Assembly (NCBI RefSeq): GCF_000328765.2
Contig: NC_019954.2
Location: forward strand, 186,001 to 250,000
Reading direction: 5' to 3'
DNA: 64,000 bases
DNA from: Tepidanaerobacter acetatoxydans Re1
Lineage (GTDB): Bacteria > Bacillota > Thermosediminibacteria > Thermosediminibacterales > Tepidanaerobacteraceae
Position numbers and translations under genes: made by a program. Under the pieces are notes generated by a model. It saw nothing but the letters and a program-made list of their open reading frames with translations. It was not told where the DNA came from and searched no databases. Position 1 is the first letter of the stretch. Every line of letters begins with the position of its first letter. Positions 1-10,173 of the stretch are shown here, in pieces.

Positions 1-78
1 GATTTTCAAGGTAAAAAGGAAAACAGTTTTGAAAAAATGCTTACCGAGGCATTTTGTGAGATTTATAAGTTTGAATAA
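1..78 (+). CDS. 3' end of an unidentified upstream gene (partial)
   Basis: An open frame runs from the first base to a TAA at 76-78 and encodes 25 residues ending in EIYKFE. The tail has a helical, charged look (K/E rich). In many Clostridia the gene before mfd is pth (peptidyl-tRNA hydrolase), but too little is visible to identify it. A sigma-A-type promoter and a hairpin follow before mfd, so this gene probably ends its own transcription unit. Confidence 0.5.
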   Translation, partial: DFQGKKENSFEKMLTEAFCEIYKFE

Positions 79-121
79 AAAACAACATTCACAGATGTAA
101 TTTTATCACTTTAATCTTTTA

Positions 122-150
122 TTGATATAGTTACTTAGTTAGGTTATAAT
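122..150 (+). promoter_or_regulatory. Sigma-A-type promoter upstream of mfd
   Basis: TTGATA at 122-127 and TATAAT at 145-150 are separated by 17 bp, close to the sigma-A consensus. The predicted start of transcription, near 157, lies just upstream of a terminator-like hairpin at 165-197, so transcripts from this promoter would meet that hairpin at once. Confidence 0.6.
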
Positions 151-164
151 AAAAGTTAGCCAGC

Positions 165-199
165 AGCCCTTGTTTAAAAGAATGAAAAGGGCTTTTTGG
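165..199 (+). terminator. Rho-independent terminator-like hairpin before mfd
   Basis: AGCCCTT at 165-171 pairs perfectly with AAGGGCT at 187-193, followed by a T-run to 197. It could terminate the upstream gene. Because it sits directly after the promoter at 122-150, it could also attenuate mfd transcription. Confidence 0.6.
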
Positions 200-244
200 T
201 ATTTAACTGAAAATTATTATTTTTATTTTAACAGGAGTATATTG

Positions 245-3200
245 ATGAAACAGCTTTTAAAAACCACCGAGGAGATAGCGGAATTTCAAAAATTGGTAAA
301 AGACTTAAGCCGCGGTATGTCGCATTTATTTGCTTATGGTGTGTCAGACTCTCAGCGGGCCTATCTTATAGCTGCATTAAAGAACAGGGCAGTCCCGCAG
401 ATATTAGTAGTTACTGCCGACTCGCTGGAAGCAAAGAAACTTGCGGAAGACCTCTTGTTTTTTTTAAGTGCCGATGAGGTTGCTGTTTTTCCGGCAAGTT
501 CTGTTTTGCCATATGAAACGGCTGCACGAAGTCCGGAGTTTACGGCAAAACGGTTGAAGGTAATGGAAAATTTATTGATGAAAAAACCCATGGTAGTGGT
601 TGCTCCTATTCAAGCGCTGCTTACAAAAGTGGTGGCACCGGATATTGTGAAAAAATTCACTTTAGAGCTCAAAGTTGGGGATATAATTGCTATGGATGAT
701 ATTGTATCTAAGCTATCGGCCATGGGATACGAACGCGTGGAAATGATTGAGGCTCAAGGCCAATTTGCCGTTCGAGGCGGAATTCTTGACATTTATCCGC
801 TCACTCAAGAATATCCCTACCGCTTAGAATTTTTTGATGATGAAATTGATTCTATACGAGAGTTCCTTACGGAAGATCAGCGATCGATTGATAAACTCGA
901 CAAAATATTTGTAGGCCCTGCAAGAGAAGTAGTTTATGATGAGGATACGGCAAAATCGGCTGCAATAGCCATAGCAGAAGAATTAAAGCAGCGGCGGAAT
1001 TTGTTAAATTCTCTGGGACATCCGGAGCTTGCCGAACATCTTGCGGAAAAAGTTGAGGAACATATTGGGAAACTGTCCAATGGACTTTTTTTTGAGTCTG
1101 CAGAACTGTATATATCACATTTATATCCTCGGCTTTGTACGATTTTAGATTACTTTGAAAATCGGCTTATATCAGTATTGGTAGAACCGGGCAGAATTTT
1201 GGAAGCCCAGAAAAATGCTGCCTTCGAAGTGCAGGAAACTTACAAAGGACTCTTGGAAAGAGGCGAAATTCTGGCATCCCAGGCCAACATTTACTGTAGT
1301 CCTTTTGAGATACTGGAAAGATTAAAACAGCAAAGAACGGTTTATTTTTCTATGTTGCCTAAGATACATCCAGAGTTTGAATCTCGTAAGTTATATTCTT
1401 TTCAGTTCCAATCAATTCCTTCTTTTTACGGAAAATTGGATTTAGCAGTCGAAGAAATCTTAAGGCTAAAGCGTAGAAATTACAGAATAGTGCTGCTTTC
1501 CGGCACTGCAGAGAGAGCGAAGTATTTGTCTAAAAGCCTGAGAGAAAAAGATATTGAAGTTAGCATATACAGCGATGAAGACGGACCTTTACAGCCAGGT
1601 CAAGTAGTAGTAATGCCGGGTTCATTAGAGCATGGTTTTGACAATCCTAATATAAGACTGGCTATTTTTTCGGATTCGGAGATATATGGGAGGCCAAAAA
1701 AGCGGCAAACCAAGGCAAGGCCTAAAGCAAAGGGTAAACGGATCACAGATTTTAATGAGCTTGATGTGGGAGACTATGTTGTTCATATAACCCATGGCAT
1801 TGGGAAATATCTTGGTATTGAATCGCTGGAAGTAGGGGGGCATATAAAGGATTATTTTACATTAATGTATGCCGGAGGAGATAAACTCTATGTTCCTACA
1901 AACCAGGTGGATTTAATACAAAAATATGTAGGTGCGGATGATACACCTCCAAAACTTCATAAACTGGGCGGTAATGAGTGGAATAAGGCCAAAAGCAAAG
2001 CTAAAGATTCAATAAAACAAATGGCAGAGGAATTGATAAAATTATATGCAACAAGGGAGTCTGTGAGCGGTTTTGCATTTTCAGCCGATTCTCCATGGCA
2101 GAAGGAGTTTCAGGACATGTTTCCATATGAAGAAACTCCTGACCAACTGGCCGCCATTGAAGAAGTAAAGCGTGATATGGAAAGCCCAAAACCTATGGAC
2201 CGGCTGCTTTGCGGAGATGTGGGATATGGCAAGACCGAGGTTGCTATGAGGGCGGCTTTTAAAGCAGTAATGGACGGTAAACAAGTAGCAGTGCTGGTTC
2301 CTACTACTATTTTGGCCGAACAGCATTTTCATACATTTGCTGAGCGATTCAAACCCTTTCCTGTAAAAATAGAATCTATCAGCCGATTCAAATCGCCGAC
2401 TGAGCAAAAACATATTTTAACGAAACTGAAAACCGGAGAAATCGACATAATTATCGGGACTCACAGGTTATTGCAAAAAGATATAAAATTCAAGGATTTG
2501 GGTCTTCTGGTAGTGGATGAAGAGCAGCGGTTTGGGGTATCTCACAAAGAAAAAATAAAACAACTCAAGAAAAATGTTGATGTGCTCACGCTTACGGCTA
2601 CCCCTATACCCAGAACATTGCATATGGCCATGAGTGGCTTAAGGGATATGAGTATAATAGAAACTCCGCCGGAAGACAGATTTCCAATTCAAACATATGT
2701 GGTAGAACATAATGAATCACTTATCAGAGATGCAATAATGCGTGAACTTTCCCGCAATGGGCAAGTCTACTATGTTTACAACAGGGTGCAGACCATTCAC
2801 GAAGAGGCACAAAAGCTTAAACGGCTTGTGCCCGAAGCTCGTATTGCAGTAGCTCACGGTCAGATGAATGAGGATGAATTAGAAGAAGTAATGCTGGGAT
2901 TTTATGAGCATGATTATGATGTTTTGGTATGCACCACTATTATAGAGAGCGGGCTTGATATACCCAATGTAAATACCTTAATTGTCACTTCGGCAGACAG
3001 ACTGGGGCTTTCGCAGCTGTATCAATTGCGCGGCAGGGTGGGCAGGTCTAATCGGCAAGCATTTGCCTATTTGACTTATAAAAAAGATAAGGTATTAAGC
3101 GAGGCGGCGGAAAAACGGCTTTCGGCAATTCGTGAGTTTACGGAATTCGGATCCGGGTTTAAAATAGCTTTAAAGGATTTGGAAATCCGCGGAGCCGGCA

Positions 3201-3781
3201 ATATTCTTGGAGCCGAGCAACATGGTCACATGATGGCAATAGGATATGATCTTTACACCAAACTGTTGGCAGCAGCGGTGAAGGAACTAAAAGGTGAGAA
3301 GGAAGAAGAGGAAATAAGGCCTGTGTTGGAACTTGATGTCAATGCATATATTTCCGATAAGTATATAAGCAAACCGGCCTTAAAGATGGAAATTTACCAG
3401 CGAATTGCATCGGTAGATACCATGGAAGAAGTAGATGATTTGGAGGAAGAAGTGGAAGACAGGTTTGGGGACATTCCAGAACCTACAAGAAATTTAATTG
3501 TGATATCGCGTATTAGAGTTTTGGCGGCTAAGCTCAGGATAGCCAGCATTATACAACAAGGCGATATTATTAACATAAAATTTCACGATAGTAACAAATT
3601 GACGCCCGAGATGCTGCTGCGAATAAAAACAGTGATGGGTAGCCAGGTAAATATCATAGGAACAAAGATTCCCACAATTGCGGTCAAAACCAGAAGCAGT
3701 GGAGGGATAAAACTTTTACTGCGTCTACAGAAGATTTTGGAAGAGTTAAAGGCTATGCAGGAAGTATGCAGTGTAGTATAA
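245..3781 (+). CDS. mfd: Transcription-repair coupling factor Mfd
   Basis: Mfd removes RNA polymerase stalled at DNA lesions and recruits UvrA for strand-specific repair. The start is ATG 245, with AGGAG at 233-237 seven bases upstream; the open frame reaches back to a TTG at 170 inside the terminator hairpin, which is unlikely to be used. The protein has 1178 residues, normal for the family. The N-terminal third is the UvrB-like module. The polymerase-interacting segment ([17 protein letters not shown]) starts near residue 510. The translocase follows, with Walker [10 protein letters not shown] near residue 659 and DEEQ (Walker B) near 760. The C-terminal third carries helicase motifs ([18 protein letters not shown]) and the regulatory TRCF domain. 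A foldase lipoprotein gene follows on the same strand after about 60 bp. Confidence 0.97.
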   Translation: MKQLLKTTEEIAEFQKLVKDLSRGMSHLFAYGVSDSQRAYLIAALKNRAVPQILVVTADSLEAKKLAEDLLFFLSADEVAVFPASSVLPYETAARSPEFTAKRLKVMENLLMKKPMVVVAPIQALLTKVVAPDIVKKFTLELKVGDIIAMDDIVSKLSAMGYERVEMIEAQGQFAVRGGILDIYPLTQEYPYRLEFFDDEIDSIREFLTEDQRSIDKLDKIFVGPAREVVYDEDTAKSAAIAIAEELKQRRNLLNSLGHPELAEHLAEKVEEHIGKLSNGLFFESAELYISHLYPRLCTILDYFENRLISVLVEPGRILEAQKNAAFEVQETYKGLLERGEILASQANIYCSPFEILERLKQQRTVYFSMLPKIHPEFESRKLYSFQFQSIPSFYGKLDLAVEEILRLKRRNYRIVLLSGTAERAKYLSKSLREKDIEVSIYSDEDGPLQPGQVVVMPGSLEHGFDNPNIRLAIFSDSEIYGRPKKRQTKARPKAKGKRITDFNELDVGDYVVHITHGIGKYLGIESLEVGGHIKDYFTLMYAGGDKLYVPTNQVDLIQKYVGADDTPPKLHKLGGNEWNKAKSKAKDSIKQMAEELIKLYATRESVSGFAFSADSPWQKEFQDMFPYEETPDQLAAIEEVKRDMESPKPMDRLLCGDVGYGKTEVAMRAAFKAVMDGKQVAVLVPTTILAEQHFHTFAERFKPFPVKIESISRFKSPTEQKHILTKLKTGEIDIIIGTHRLLQKDIKFKDLGLLVVDEEQRFGVSHKEKIKQLKKNVDVLTLTATPIPRTLHMAMSGLRDMSIIETPPEDRFPIQTYVVEHNESLIRDAIMRELSRNGQVYYVYNRVQTIHEEAQKLKRLVPEARIAVAHGQMNEDELEEVMLGFYEHDYDVLVCTTIIESGLDIPNVNTLIVTSADRLGLSQLYQLRGRVGRSNRQAFAYLTYKKDKVLSEAAEKRLSAIREFTEFGSGFKIALKDLEIRGAGNILGAEQHGHMMAIGYDLYTKLLAAAVKELKGEKEEEEIRPVLELDVNAYISDKYISKPALKMEIYQRIASVDTMEEVDDLEEEVEDRFGDIPEPTRNLIVISRIRVLAAKLRIASIIQQGDIINIKFHDSNKLTPEMLLRIKTVMGSQVNIIGTKIPTIAVKTRSSGGIKLLLRLQKILEELKAMQEVCSVV

Positions 3782-3842
3782 TAATATGATATAATATAAT
3801 AAGTAAAATAAATGCTGAGCAATTGGAGATGAGGTGGATTTT

Positions 3843-4805
3843 ATGAGGACGATTAAAATTTCGATTCTTTTATTAATATGTGTTATAGCTATGGCAGGAT
3901 GCCAAAATGTAGAGAAAGTTGAAACACAGGGTAAAATCATTGACGGCAAAGAGGTCATTGCTAAGGTCAATGATGAATTAATTCTAAAATCCGATTATGA
4001 CCGCCAGGTTTTGCAGGTTAAAAGTGCATTAGAAGCTAATGGCCAAGATTTTTCTACAGATGAAGGTAAGAAGGTATTAAAAGAGATTAGGGAAAAAGTA
4101 TTGGAATCCATGATAAACGACCAATTGATATTGCAGCAAGCGGAAAAGGACAATATTACATTGGGCGAAAAAGAATTTAAACAGGCTATAAGTGACTTAG
4201 AGCAGTACCACGGAGGCAAGGATGCTTTAGATAAATATTTGGAGCAACAGGAATTGGATAGAAGTTCTTTTGAGAAATTAGTAAAGGAACAGCTTGTAAT
4301 AAATCAATTTAAGGAAAAATTAACATCTGATATTAAGATTACTGATGAAGAAGTTAAAAAATTCTATGAAGATAATAAAACTATGTTTGAGCTGCCGGCG
4401 CCGGAAATACGGGCAAGCCATATTTTGGTCGATACGGAAAATGAGGCAAAAAAGATTTTGGCTGAAATTAAAGCAGGAGGAGATTTTGCTGCACTGGCAA
4501 AGGATTATTCCAAAGACCCGGGTTCTAAAGAATTGGGTGGTGATTTAGGCTACTTTTCTAAAGGTAAGATGGATCCTGAATTTGAAAAAGCAGCTTTTGC
4601 ATTAAAGCCCGGAGAGATAAGCGATGTTGTTAAAACCACATTCGGCTATCACATAATTAAAGTTACAGGAGAAAGGACGTCTTTGAGCTTTGACGATGCT
4701 AAAGATTATATAAAGTCTAATTTAGAAAACAGCAAAAAAGAAGAAGAGTTTAATAAATATCTTGACGAATGGAAAAAGCAATCGAAAATAGAAAAATATT
4801 TATAA
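3843..4805 (+). CDS. PrsA/SurA-type peptidyl-prolyl isomerase lipoprotein
   Basis: Predicted extracytoplasmic foldase of 320 residues. The start is ATG 3843, with GAGGTGG at 3831-3837; a GTG at 3834 overlaps that site and is less likely. The N-terminus is a lipoprotein signal: positive MRTIK, a hydrophobic stretch, and lipobox AMAGC with the modified cysteine near residue 20. A SurA-like N-terminal helical region follows. A PpiC-type parvulin domain (EIRASHILVDTENEAKKI...GGDLGYFSKGKM...TTFGYHIIKV) spans about residues 190-285. It probably helps secreted proteins fold at the outer face of the membrane. The position between mfd and spoVT is common in Clostridia. No terminator separates it clearly from mfd. 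Confidence 0.9.
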   Translation: MRTIKISILLLICVIAMAGCQNVEKVETQGKIIDGKEVIAKVNDELILKSDYDRQVLQVKSALEANGQDFSTDEGKKVLKEIREKVLESMINDQLILQQAEKDNITLGEKEFKQAISDLEQYHGGKDALDKYLEQQELDRSSFEKLVKEQLVINQFKEKLTSDIKITDEEVKKFYEDNKTMFELPAPEIRASHILVDTENEAKKILAEIKAGGDFAALAKDYSKDPGSKELGGDLGYFSKGKMDPEFEKAAFALKPGEISDVVKTTFGYHIIKVTGERTSLSFDDAKDYIKSNLENSKKEEEFNKYLDEWKKQSKIEKYL

Positions 4806-4826
4806 ATAATCATATGCTGCCTTCAA

Positions 4827-4857
4827 TGAATAGAACCGCCATATATGTTATATACTA
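4827..4857 (+). promoter_or_regulatory. Possible sigma-F/sigma-G-type promoter of spoVT
   Basis: TGAATA at 4827-4832 and TATACTA at 4851-4857 are 18 bp apart and resemble the forespore sigma-G pattern (TGAATA, CATACTA-like -10). In Bacillus subtilis spoVT is a sigma-G gene, so the match makes biological sense, but it rests on short AT-rich words. Confidence 0.4.
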
Positions 4858-4897
4858 TATGTGAAAGAAAAACCAGAAAATGTGAGGAGGGAATTAA

Positions 4898-5458
4898 TTG
4901 AAGGCAACAGGAATTGTTCGGCGCATAGATGATCTCGGCAGGGTAGTAATACCCAAGGAAATTCGTCGGACCCTCAGAATTCGCGAAGGCGACCCTCTTG
5001 AGATATTCACGGATCGGGAAGGGGAAGTAATACTAAAAAAGTATTCTCCGATCGGGGAGTTAGGCGATTTTGCCAGGGAATATGCTGATTCACTTCATGA
5101 TTCTGTAGATCATATCATTTGTATTTCAGACAGAGATGCGATTATAGCCGTTGCCGGAGCACCAAAAAAGGAGTATATGGAAAAGTCCATAAGCCCTGCT
5201 CTTGAAAAGATTATGGATGAACGTAAAACAGTCCTTATACCAAAAACCAGTGAAAAGGATTATGTACGAATTACCGCGGATGAGGATGAGGGTAAAATCA
5301 AATACTCAAGCCAGGTAATTTGCCCAATTATTGCCGAAGGCGATCCAATAGGTGCGGTTATACTTTTGTCCAAGGACTCAAATATAAGTATGGGAGAAAT
5401 GGAAGTTAAAATAGCCGAAACAGCGGCGGGATTTCTGGCAAAACAAATGGAGCAATAA
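4898..5458 (+). CDS. spoVT: Stage V sporulation transcriptional regulator SpoVT
   Basis: SpoVT is an AbrB-family DNA-binding regulator that tunes late forespore (sigma-G) gene expression. The start is TTG 4898, with GAGGAGG at 4884-4890. The protein has 186 residues. Residues 1-50 form the swapped-hairpin AbrB domain (KATGIVRRIDDLGRVVIPKEIRRTLRI). Residues from about 60 form the GAF-like C-terminal domain that separates SpoVT from AbrB and Abh, which lack it. A strong bidirectional terminator follows immediately, and pckA converges from the other side. Confidence 0.96.
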   Translation: MKATGIVRRIDDLGRVVIPKEIRRTLRIREGDPLEIFTDREGEVILKKYSPIGELGDFAREYADSLHDSVDHIICISDRDAIIAVAGAPKKEYMEKSISPALEKIMDERKTVLIPKTSEKDYVRITADEDEGKIKYSSQVICPIIAEGDPIGAVILLSKDSNISMGEMEVKIAETAAGFLAKQMEQ

Positions 5459-5487
5459 AAAATAGCAGCTTGGCTGCTATTTTTTAT
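5457..5487. terminator. Bidirectional terminator between spoVT and pckA
   Basis: AATAGCAGC at 5461-5469 and GCTGCTATT at 5473-5481 form a 9-bp stem with a 3-nt loop, flanked by an A-run on the left and a T-run on the right. It can stop transcription of spoVT on the + strand and pckA on the - strand. Confidence 0.9.
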
Positions 5488-5508
5488 TGTACTTAATTAA
5501 AAAATATT

Positions 5509-7116
5509 TTAACTGGCAGTTTTTTCGTTAATGTCGGAACAATTTTTGCCTTTATTTTGAGGTCCTGCTGCTATCACCTCAGAAGCAATACCGGAAAATT
5601 TTGCAATATTCTTTGTAAAACTTTCCGCAAGCTTAACGGCTGTTGCGTCGTAGGCAGCTTTATCTTTCCATGTGTTTTTGGGATTTAATATTTCAGTTGG
5701 AACGCCGGGGCAGGATTTGGGTATCATTAAGCCAAAGACGGGATCCGGTTCATATTCAACTGAATCTAACTTGCCGTCCAAGGCTGCATTTATCATGGCA
5801 CGTGTATATTCAAGATTCATACGCTTACCTGTGCCATATGCTCCACCGGTCCAACCGGTATTCACCAGAAATACATTGGAATTGTGTTTTTCAATTTTTT
5901 CTCCCAGCAATTTGGCGTAAACCATCGGTGAAAGCGGCAAAAACGGTGATCCAAAACAGGAAGAAAAAGTAGCTTGAGGTTCGGTGATTCCTCGCTCAGT
6001 GCCGGCCAGTTTGCTGGTATAGCCTGAAATAAAGTAGTACATGGCCTGCTCCCTGCTCAATTTTGCTATAGGAGGCAGCACCCCGAAAGCATCGGCTGTT
6101 AAAAACACCACTGTTTTAGGATGGCCTCCAATACCGGGAATTACAGCACCCGGAATATACTCTACCGGATAAGCGGCTCTGGTATTTTCCGTAATTTTAT
6201 CGCTGTCATAATCAGGAATTCTTGTTTGTTCATCAACTATGACATTTTCTAATACAGAACCGAATTTTATAGCATCATAGATTTGAGGTTCTTTTTCCCT
6301 GGTAAGATTAATACATTTGGCATAACAGCCACCTTCAAAGTTGAATATGCCGTCATCACTCCACCCGTGCTCATCATCGCCTATAAGAAAGCGATTCGGG
6401 TCTGCAGAAAGGGTAGTTTTTCCTGTGCCTGATAACCCGAAAAACAATGCGGTAGATCCGTCTTTCCCCACATTTGCGGAGCAGTGCATGGAAAGCACAC
6501 CTGCTTGCGGCATCAGATAATTCATTACTGAGAATACAGATTTCTTAATTTCGCCTGCATACTGACTGCCGCCGATAATAACCAACTTCTTTTCAAAACT
6601 GATTATTATAAATGCTTCTGAGTTTACCTTATCGGTTTTGGGATTTGCTTTAAAGCCCGGAGCACATATGACGGTAAATCCCGGCTCGTGGGTTGCAAGC
6701 TCGTCTTCTGTTGGAACGATGAAAAGCTGGCGACAGAAAAGATTCTGATAGGCAAACTCATTAATTACTCGAATGGGCAGCCGATATTTGGGGTCGGCAC
6801 CTGCAAAACCATCAAATACGAAGATATCACGATTTTGGAGATATGCTAAAAGCCGTTTCAATATACTCTCGAAATGCTCTTCGTCAATAGGCTTATTATT
6901 TCCCCACCATATTTTGTCATGGGCAGAAGGCTCGTCAACTATAAATTTGTCATTAGGTGAACGACCTGTATATTTTCCGGTGTAAACGTTGAATGCACCG
7001 CTTGCAGTTAAAAAACCTTCCTCCCTCTTTAACGCCTCTTCAACCAGGCGTGCAACTGATAGATTTTTGTAAACATTTTTAGTGTTATAAAGACCTACGG
7101 AAGCTAGTTTATCCAT
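5509..7116 (-). CDS. pckA: Phosphoenolpyruvate carboxykinase (ATP)
   Basis: Interconverts oxaloacetate plus ATP and phosphoenolpyruvate plus CO2 plus ADP. In an anaerobe it may serve gluconeogenesis or run in the carboxylating direction. The 535-residue protein has the normal family length. The kinase-1a loop [11 protein letters not shown] lies near residue 230, followed by the kinase-2/metal motif [10 protein letters not shown] and [22 protein letters not shown] near residue 50 is the substrate-arginine region. The ATG is preceded on the minus strand by a GGAGGT site at about 7124-7130, and a TATAAT-like -10 lies at 7157-7162. Convergent with spoVT. Confidence 0.97.
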   Translation of the reverse strand: MDKLASVGLYNTKNVYKNLSVARLVEEALKREEGFLTASGAFNVYTGKYTGRSPNDKFIVDEPSAHDKIWWGNNKPIDEEHFESILKRLLAYLQNRDIFVFDGFAGADPKYRLPIRVINEFAYQNLFCRQLFIVPTEDELATHEPGFTVICAPGFKANPKTDKVNSEAFIIISFEKKLVIIGGSQYAGEIKKSVFSVMNYLMPQAGVLSMHCSANVGKDGSTALFFGLSGTGKTTLSADPNRFLIGDDEHGWSDDGIFNFEGGCYAKCINLTREKEPQIYDAIKFGSVLENVIVDEQTRIPDYDSDKITENTRAAYPVEYIPGAVIPGIGGHPKTVVFLTADAFGVLPPIAKLSREQAMYYFISGYTSKLAGTERGITEPQATFSSCFGSPFLPLSPMVYAKLLGEKIEKHNSNVFLVNTGWTGGAYGTGKRMNLEYTRAMINAALDGKLDSVEYEPDPVFGLMIPKSCPGVPTEILNPKNTWKDKAAYDATAVKLAESFTKNIAKFSGIASEVIAAGPQNKGKNCSDINEKTAS

Positions 7117-7311
7117 TAGTTAGACCTCCAATTCCTAAAAAATATAATTAAACTCTATTATATAACATTTTTAATAACCTTACTAGTGTTTAATTTACCA
7201 AATTTAGCGATAAAACGAGGATAGCTCTGCCTCATTGCTGCTTTTTGTGAATTTGACCGAAAGAAACGGTGTACCTGTATACGAAACGAATTGTGATGTT
7301 TCCGATAAATA

Positions 7312-7340
7312 TTGCCGACCTGCCCGGAATAGAATATAAT
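7312..7340 (+). promoter_or_regulatory. Sigma-A-type promoter of the spoVB-like/mazG/hup unit
   Basis: TTGCCG at 7312-7317 and TATAAT at 7335-7340 are spaced by 17 bp. They lie just before the first gene of a rightward unit (spoVB-like, mazG, hup) and downstream of the divergently oriented pckA promoter region. Confidence 0.6.
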
Positions 7341-7354
7341 AATAAGGAATTCAA

Positions 7355-8977
7355 ATGAAAGGCGGATTTTTTTTGACGGAAAAAAAGAATTCTTTTTTAA
7401 AGGGTGCTTTAATCTTAGCGGCTGCAGGATTTATTGTAAAAGTATTGGGGGCCATGTACCGAATCCCCTTAGCACGTTTAATAAAAGATGAGGGGATGGG
7501 CCTTTATCAAATGGCTTATCCTATATATTTGATATTGCTGTCAATTTCTACTGCGGGTCTACCTACGGCAATATCTAAAATGGTATCAGAAGATGTGGTA
7601 CTGGGCAGATTTAAAAATGCTTATAGAATATTTAGGGCTTCTATGGTAGTGCTTGCCGGAGTTGGAATTTGTCTGACTCTTGTTTTAGCTTTCGGAGCCG
7701 AGTGGTTGGCGGTAGAAGTCTATAAAAATCCCAAAGCCTTTTATCCTATTATAAGCATTGCACCTGCGATATTTTTTGTTTCAATAATGTCGTGCTTCAG
7801 GGGATTTTTTCAAGGTCTGCAAGACATGACGCCATCGGCCATATCTCAAATAGTTGAGCAAATAGGTCGAGTGGTAGCGGTGTTTATACTTGCGGATTTA
7901 CTACTGCCTTACGGGGTGGAATATGCTGCTGCAGGAGCTGCTTTCGGGCCGGTGGTAGGAGCGGTTGCGGGTCTTACAGTCCTTATTATGGTGTATTATA
8001 ACAGAAAGAGGTCCTTGATTAAAAAGGTCCATCTTGATGAAGGCGGAAATTTGGAGAGCTTTGCGCATATCATAAACCGATTATTTTGGTTTGCCGTTCC
8101 GATAACACTGGGCGGGCTTATCAGTCCTATTATGAGCATGGCGGATGCAGCCATTGTCAGCAGCCGACTGCAGGATGCCGGATTTTCCGTCAAGCGTGCA
8201 ACTGAGCTTTTTGGGCAATTAACAGGTATGGCGGTTCCGCTAATAAATTTACCTGTTGTTGTAACTACTGCACTTTCAGCCAGTTTGGTGCCCGCTATTT
8301 CAGAGGCTGTTGTTTTAAAAAACCGGTCGATGGTTGCCGAAAGAGCTGAAACAGGCATGAGAATGAGCATAATTTTCGGCTTGCCGTCAGCAGTGGGCAT
8401 GTATGTGTTGGCAAAACCAATAACAATGCTGCTCTATAATAATGTTGAGGCTGGACTTTCATTAGAGATTCTTTCGTGGGGAGTTATATTTTTAGCTCTT
8501 ACACAAACCACGACAGGAATACTTCAGGGTATAGGCAAAACCATGATTCCGGTAAAAAATATGTTGATTGGTGCCGCTATTAAAATTTCTATTAATTACT
8601 TTCTCACGGGGATTCCTTCTATCAATATAAAAGGTGCTGCCCTGGGGACAGTTGTAGGTTATTTAGTACCGTCTATTTTAAATTATACGGCAGTTGTCAG
8701 CTGGACCGGTTTAGGTATAGATTTAAATTATATGGTGTTTAAACCTGCTTTTGCCGCCGGCCTAATGGGTGTCGGTGTTTACTTGGCCCATGGTAAGTTC
8801 ATGGACTTCGGCATTACACAAAATAAAGCAACTATTTTGGCGATAGCTTTAGGAGCTGCAATATATGCCGTAGCCTTAATTGTTTTTGGCGGTATTAAGA
8901 AAAAGGACTTAGAACTTTTGCCCGGCGGTCAGCGGCTAATCATGCTTTTGAGCAAATTTGGAGTTTTTAGGGGGTAA
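7355..8977 (+). CDS. SpoVB/YabM-type polysaccharide flippase (MOP family)
   Basis: Multi-spanning membrane protein of 540 residues in the MurJ/SpoVB/Wzx branch of the MOP exporter superfamily, expected to flip lipid-linked saccharides for envelope or spore cortex synthesis. The N-terminus (LKGALILAAAGFIVKVLGAMYRIPLAR) is typical of SpoVB/YabM, and about 14 hydrophobic segments follow. Two starts are possible: ATG 7355 with AAGGAA at 7344-7349, or TTG 7373 with GGCGG at 7361-7365; I kept the ATG. mazG begins 7 bp after the stop. The gene order spoVT, spoVB-like, mazG, hup, yabP, yabQ is the known Firmicute arrangement and supports the sporulation reading. Confidence 0.88.
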   Translation: MKGGFFLTEKKNSFLKGALILAAAGFIVKVLGAMYRIPLARLIKDEGMGLYQMAYPIYLILLSISTAGLPTAISKMVSEDVVLGRFKNAYRIFRASMVVLAGVGICLTLVLAFGAEWLAVEVYKNPKAFYPIISIAPAIFFVSIMSCFRGFFQGLQDMTPSAISQIVEQIGRVVAVFILADLLLPYGVEYAAAGAAFGPVVGAVAGLTVLIMVYYNRKRSLIKKVHLDEGGNLESFAHIINRLFWFAVPITLGGLISPIMSMADAAIVSSRLQDAGFSVKRATELFGQLTGMAVPLINLPVVVTTALSASLVPAISEAVVLKNRSMVAERAETGMRMSIIFGLPSAVGMYVLAKPITMLLYNNVEAGLSLEILSWGVIFLALTQTTTGILQGIGKTMIPVKNMLIGAAIKISINYFLTGIPSINIKGAALGTVVGYLVPSILNYTAVVSWTGLGIDLNYMVFKPAFAAGLMGVGVYLAHGKFMDFGITQNKATILAIALGAAIYAVALIVFGGIKKKDLELLPGGQRLIMLLSKFGVFRG

Positions 8978-8983
8978 AATTAA

Positions 8984-9772
8984 TTGGCAAAACGTACATT
9001 GGATGATTTAGTAGATATAATGGCAAAACTTAGGGGAAATCCAGGTTGTCCTTGGGACAAGTCCCAAACACACGAAACGCTTAAGCCATTTCTCATTGAA
9101 GAAGCCTATGAAGTAATAGATGCTATTGATAGAAATAATAAAGATGACCTTGTTGAGGAACTCGGTGATCTTTTGCTGCAAATAGTTTTTCACAGCCGTC
9201 TTGCTCAGGAAAGAGGAGATTTTGATATAGGCGATGTTATCAACGGTGTTTGCAATAAGATGGTTCGACGGCACCCGCATATATTTGGAGATATTACGGT
9301 AGATGGGACAGAGGAGGTTCTGAAAAATTGGGAAGAAATAAAGCGTGAAGAAAAAGATATGAAAACCGAAGCCCAGAGTATGATGAATCTGCCTAAAACC
9401 CTTCCGGCACTGATGAAGGCTTTCAAGGTACAAGAGAAGGCGGCCAGAGTCGGTTTTGACTGGGACGATGTAAAGGGTGCATTCGATAAGGTTTATGAAG
9501 AATTAGAAGAACTTAAAGAGGTATATAATATAGGAAATAGTGACAAAATAAGAGAAGAAATGGGAGACTTAATTTTTGCTTGTGTAAATGTGGCTCGTTT
9601 CTTAGAAGTAGAACCGGAGCTTGCTGTAAATGATGCTGTAAAAAAATTTATACGCAGATTTGATTTTGTTGAAACAGAAGCGGCAAAATCCGACAAGAAT
9701 TTACAGGAAATGAATTTACAGGAAATGGATATATTATGGGAGCAAAGTAAAAATCAAGAAAAAAAATTGTAA
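8984..9772 (+). CDS. mazG: Nucleoside triphosphate pyrophosphohydrolase MazG
   Basis: Hydrolyses NTPs and dNTPs to the monophosphate and pyrophosphate, a house-cleaning or stress role. It starts at TTG 8984 with AGGGGG at 8969-8974, overlapping the end of the preceding gene, so translation is probably coupled. The 262-residue protein carries two MazG domains. The first (about 15-120) shows GNPGCPWDKSQTHETLKPFLIEEAYE and EELGDLLLQIVFH, which supply the acidic Mg2+ ligands. The second (about 150-225) has EELEELKEV and REEMGDLIFACVN. Near the C-terminus NLQEM is repeated because of a 15-bp tandem duplication at 9698-9727. Confidence 0.95.
   Translation: MAKRTLDDLVDIMAKLRGNPGCPWDKSQTHETLKPFLIEEAYEVIDAIDRNNKDDLVEELGDLLLQIVFHSRLAQERGDFDIGDVINGVCNKMVRRHPHIFGDITVDGTEEVLKNWEEIKREEKDMKTEAQSMMNLPKTLPALMKAFKVQEKAARVGFDWDDVKGAFDKVYEELEELKEVYNIGNSDKIREEMGDLIFACVNVARFLEVEPELAVNDAVKKFIRRFDFVETEAAKSDKNLQEMNLQEMDILWEQSKNQEKKL
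9698..9727 (+). repeat. 15-bp perfect tandem duplication inside mazG
   Basis: AATTTACAGGAAATG occurs twice head to tail (9698-9712 and 9713-9727). It adds five residues (a second NLQEM) and keeps the frame, consistent with a recent replication-slippage event in the variable C-terminal tail. Confidence 0.9.
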
Positions 9773-9852
9773 ATTTCCTTTAGAAAGAAGGATTTTGTCA
9801 ATAAGTGAAGAATATCCAATATGTAATTAATTAACATCAGGGAGGGAATCTT

Positions 9853-10128
9853 GTGAACAAAGCCGAACTAATTACCGCGATGGCTGAAAAGAGTGGATTA
9901 ACGAAGAAGGATTCAGAGAAAGCCCTTAATGCCTTCATCGAATCAGTCGAAGAAGCTCTCGTAAAAAGGGACAAAGTTCAATTAGTTGGATTTGGAACAT
10001 TTGAAGTCAGGGAGAGGAGTTCGAGAAAGGGTCGTAATCCTCAAACCGGTGAAGAAATCGATATACCCGCAGCCAGTATTCCGGCTTTTAAGGCGGGTAA
10101 AGCTTTGAAAGACAGTATTAATAACTAA
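9853..10128 (+). CDS. hup: DNA-binding protein HU
   Basis: Small histone-like protein of 91 residues that bends and compacts DNA as a dimer. It starts at GTG 9853, with CAGGGAGGG about 7 bases upstream. Visible family features are the N-terminal helix (MNKAELITAMAEKSGLTKKDSEKAL), the GFGTFEVRERSSRKGRNPQTGEEI arm region and the C-terminal PAFKAGKALKDSIN. Followed by a strong terminator, so it ends the spoVB-like/mazG/hup unit; the IS110 copy has inserted between it and the next sporulation gene. Confidence 0.96.
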   Translation: MNKAELITAMAEKSGLTKKDSEKALNAFIESVEEALVKRDKVQLVGFGTFEVRERSSRKGRNPQTGEEIDIPAASIPAFKAGKALKDSINN

Positions 10129-10144
10129 AAGTATCCCTTTAAAA

Positions 10145-10173
10145 AAGTAGGCCTGTACAGGTCTACTTTTTTT
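10145..10173 (+). terminator. Rho-independent terminator after hup
   Basis: An 11-bp stem (10145-10155 with 10158-10168, one G-T pair) is followed by seven T residues. Confidence 0.9.

Noticed and set aside
170-244. N-terminal extension of Mfd from TTG 170
   Set aside because: It starts within the terminator hairpin, has no ribosome-binding site, and adds residues not typical of the family.
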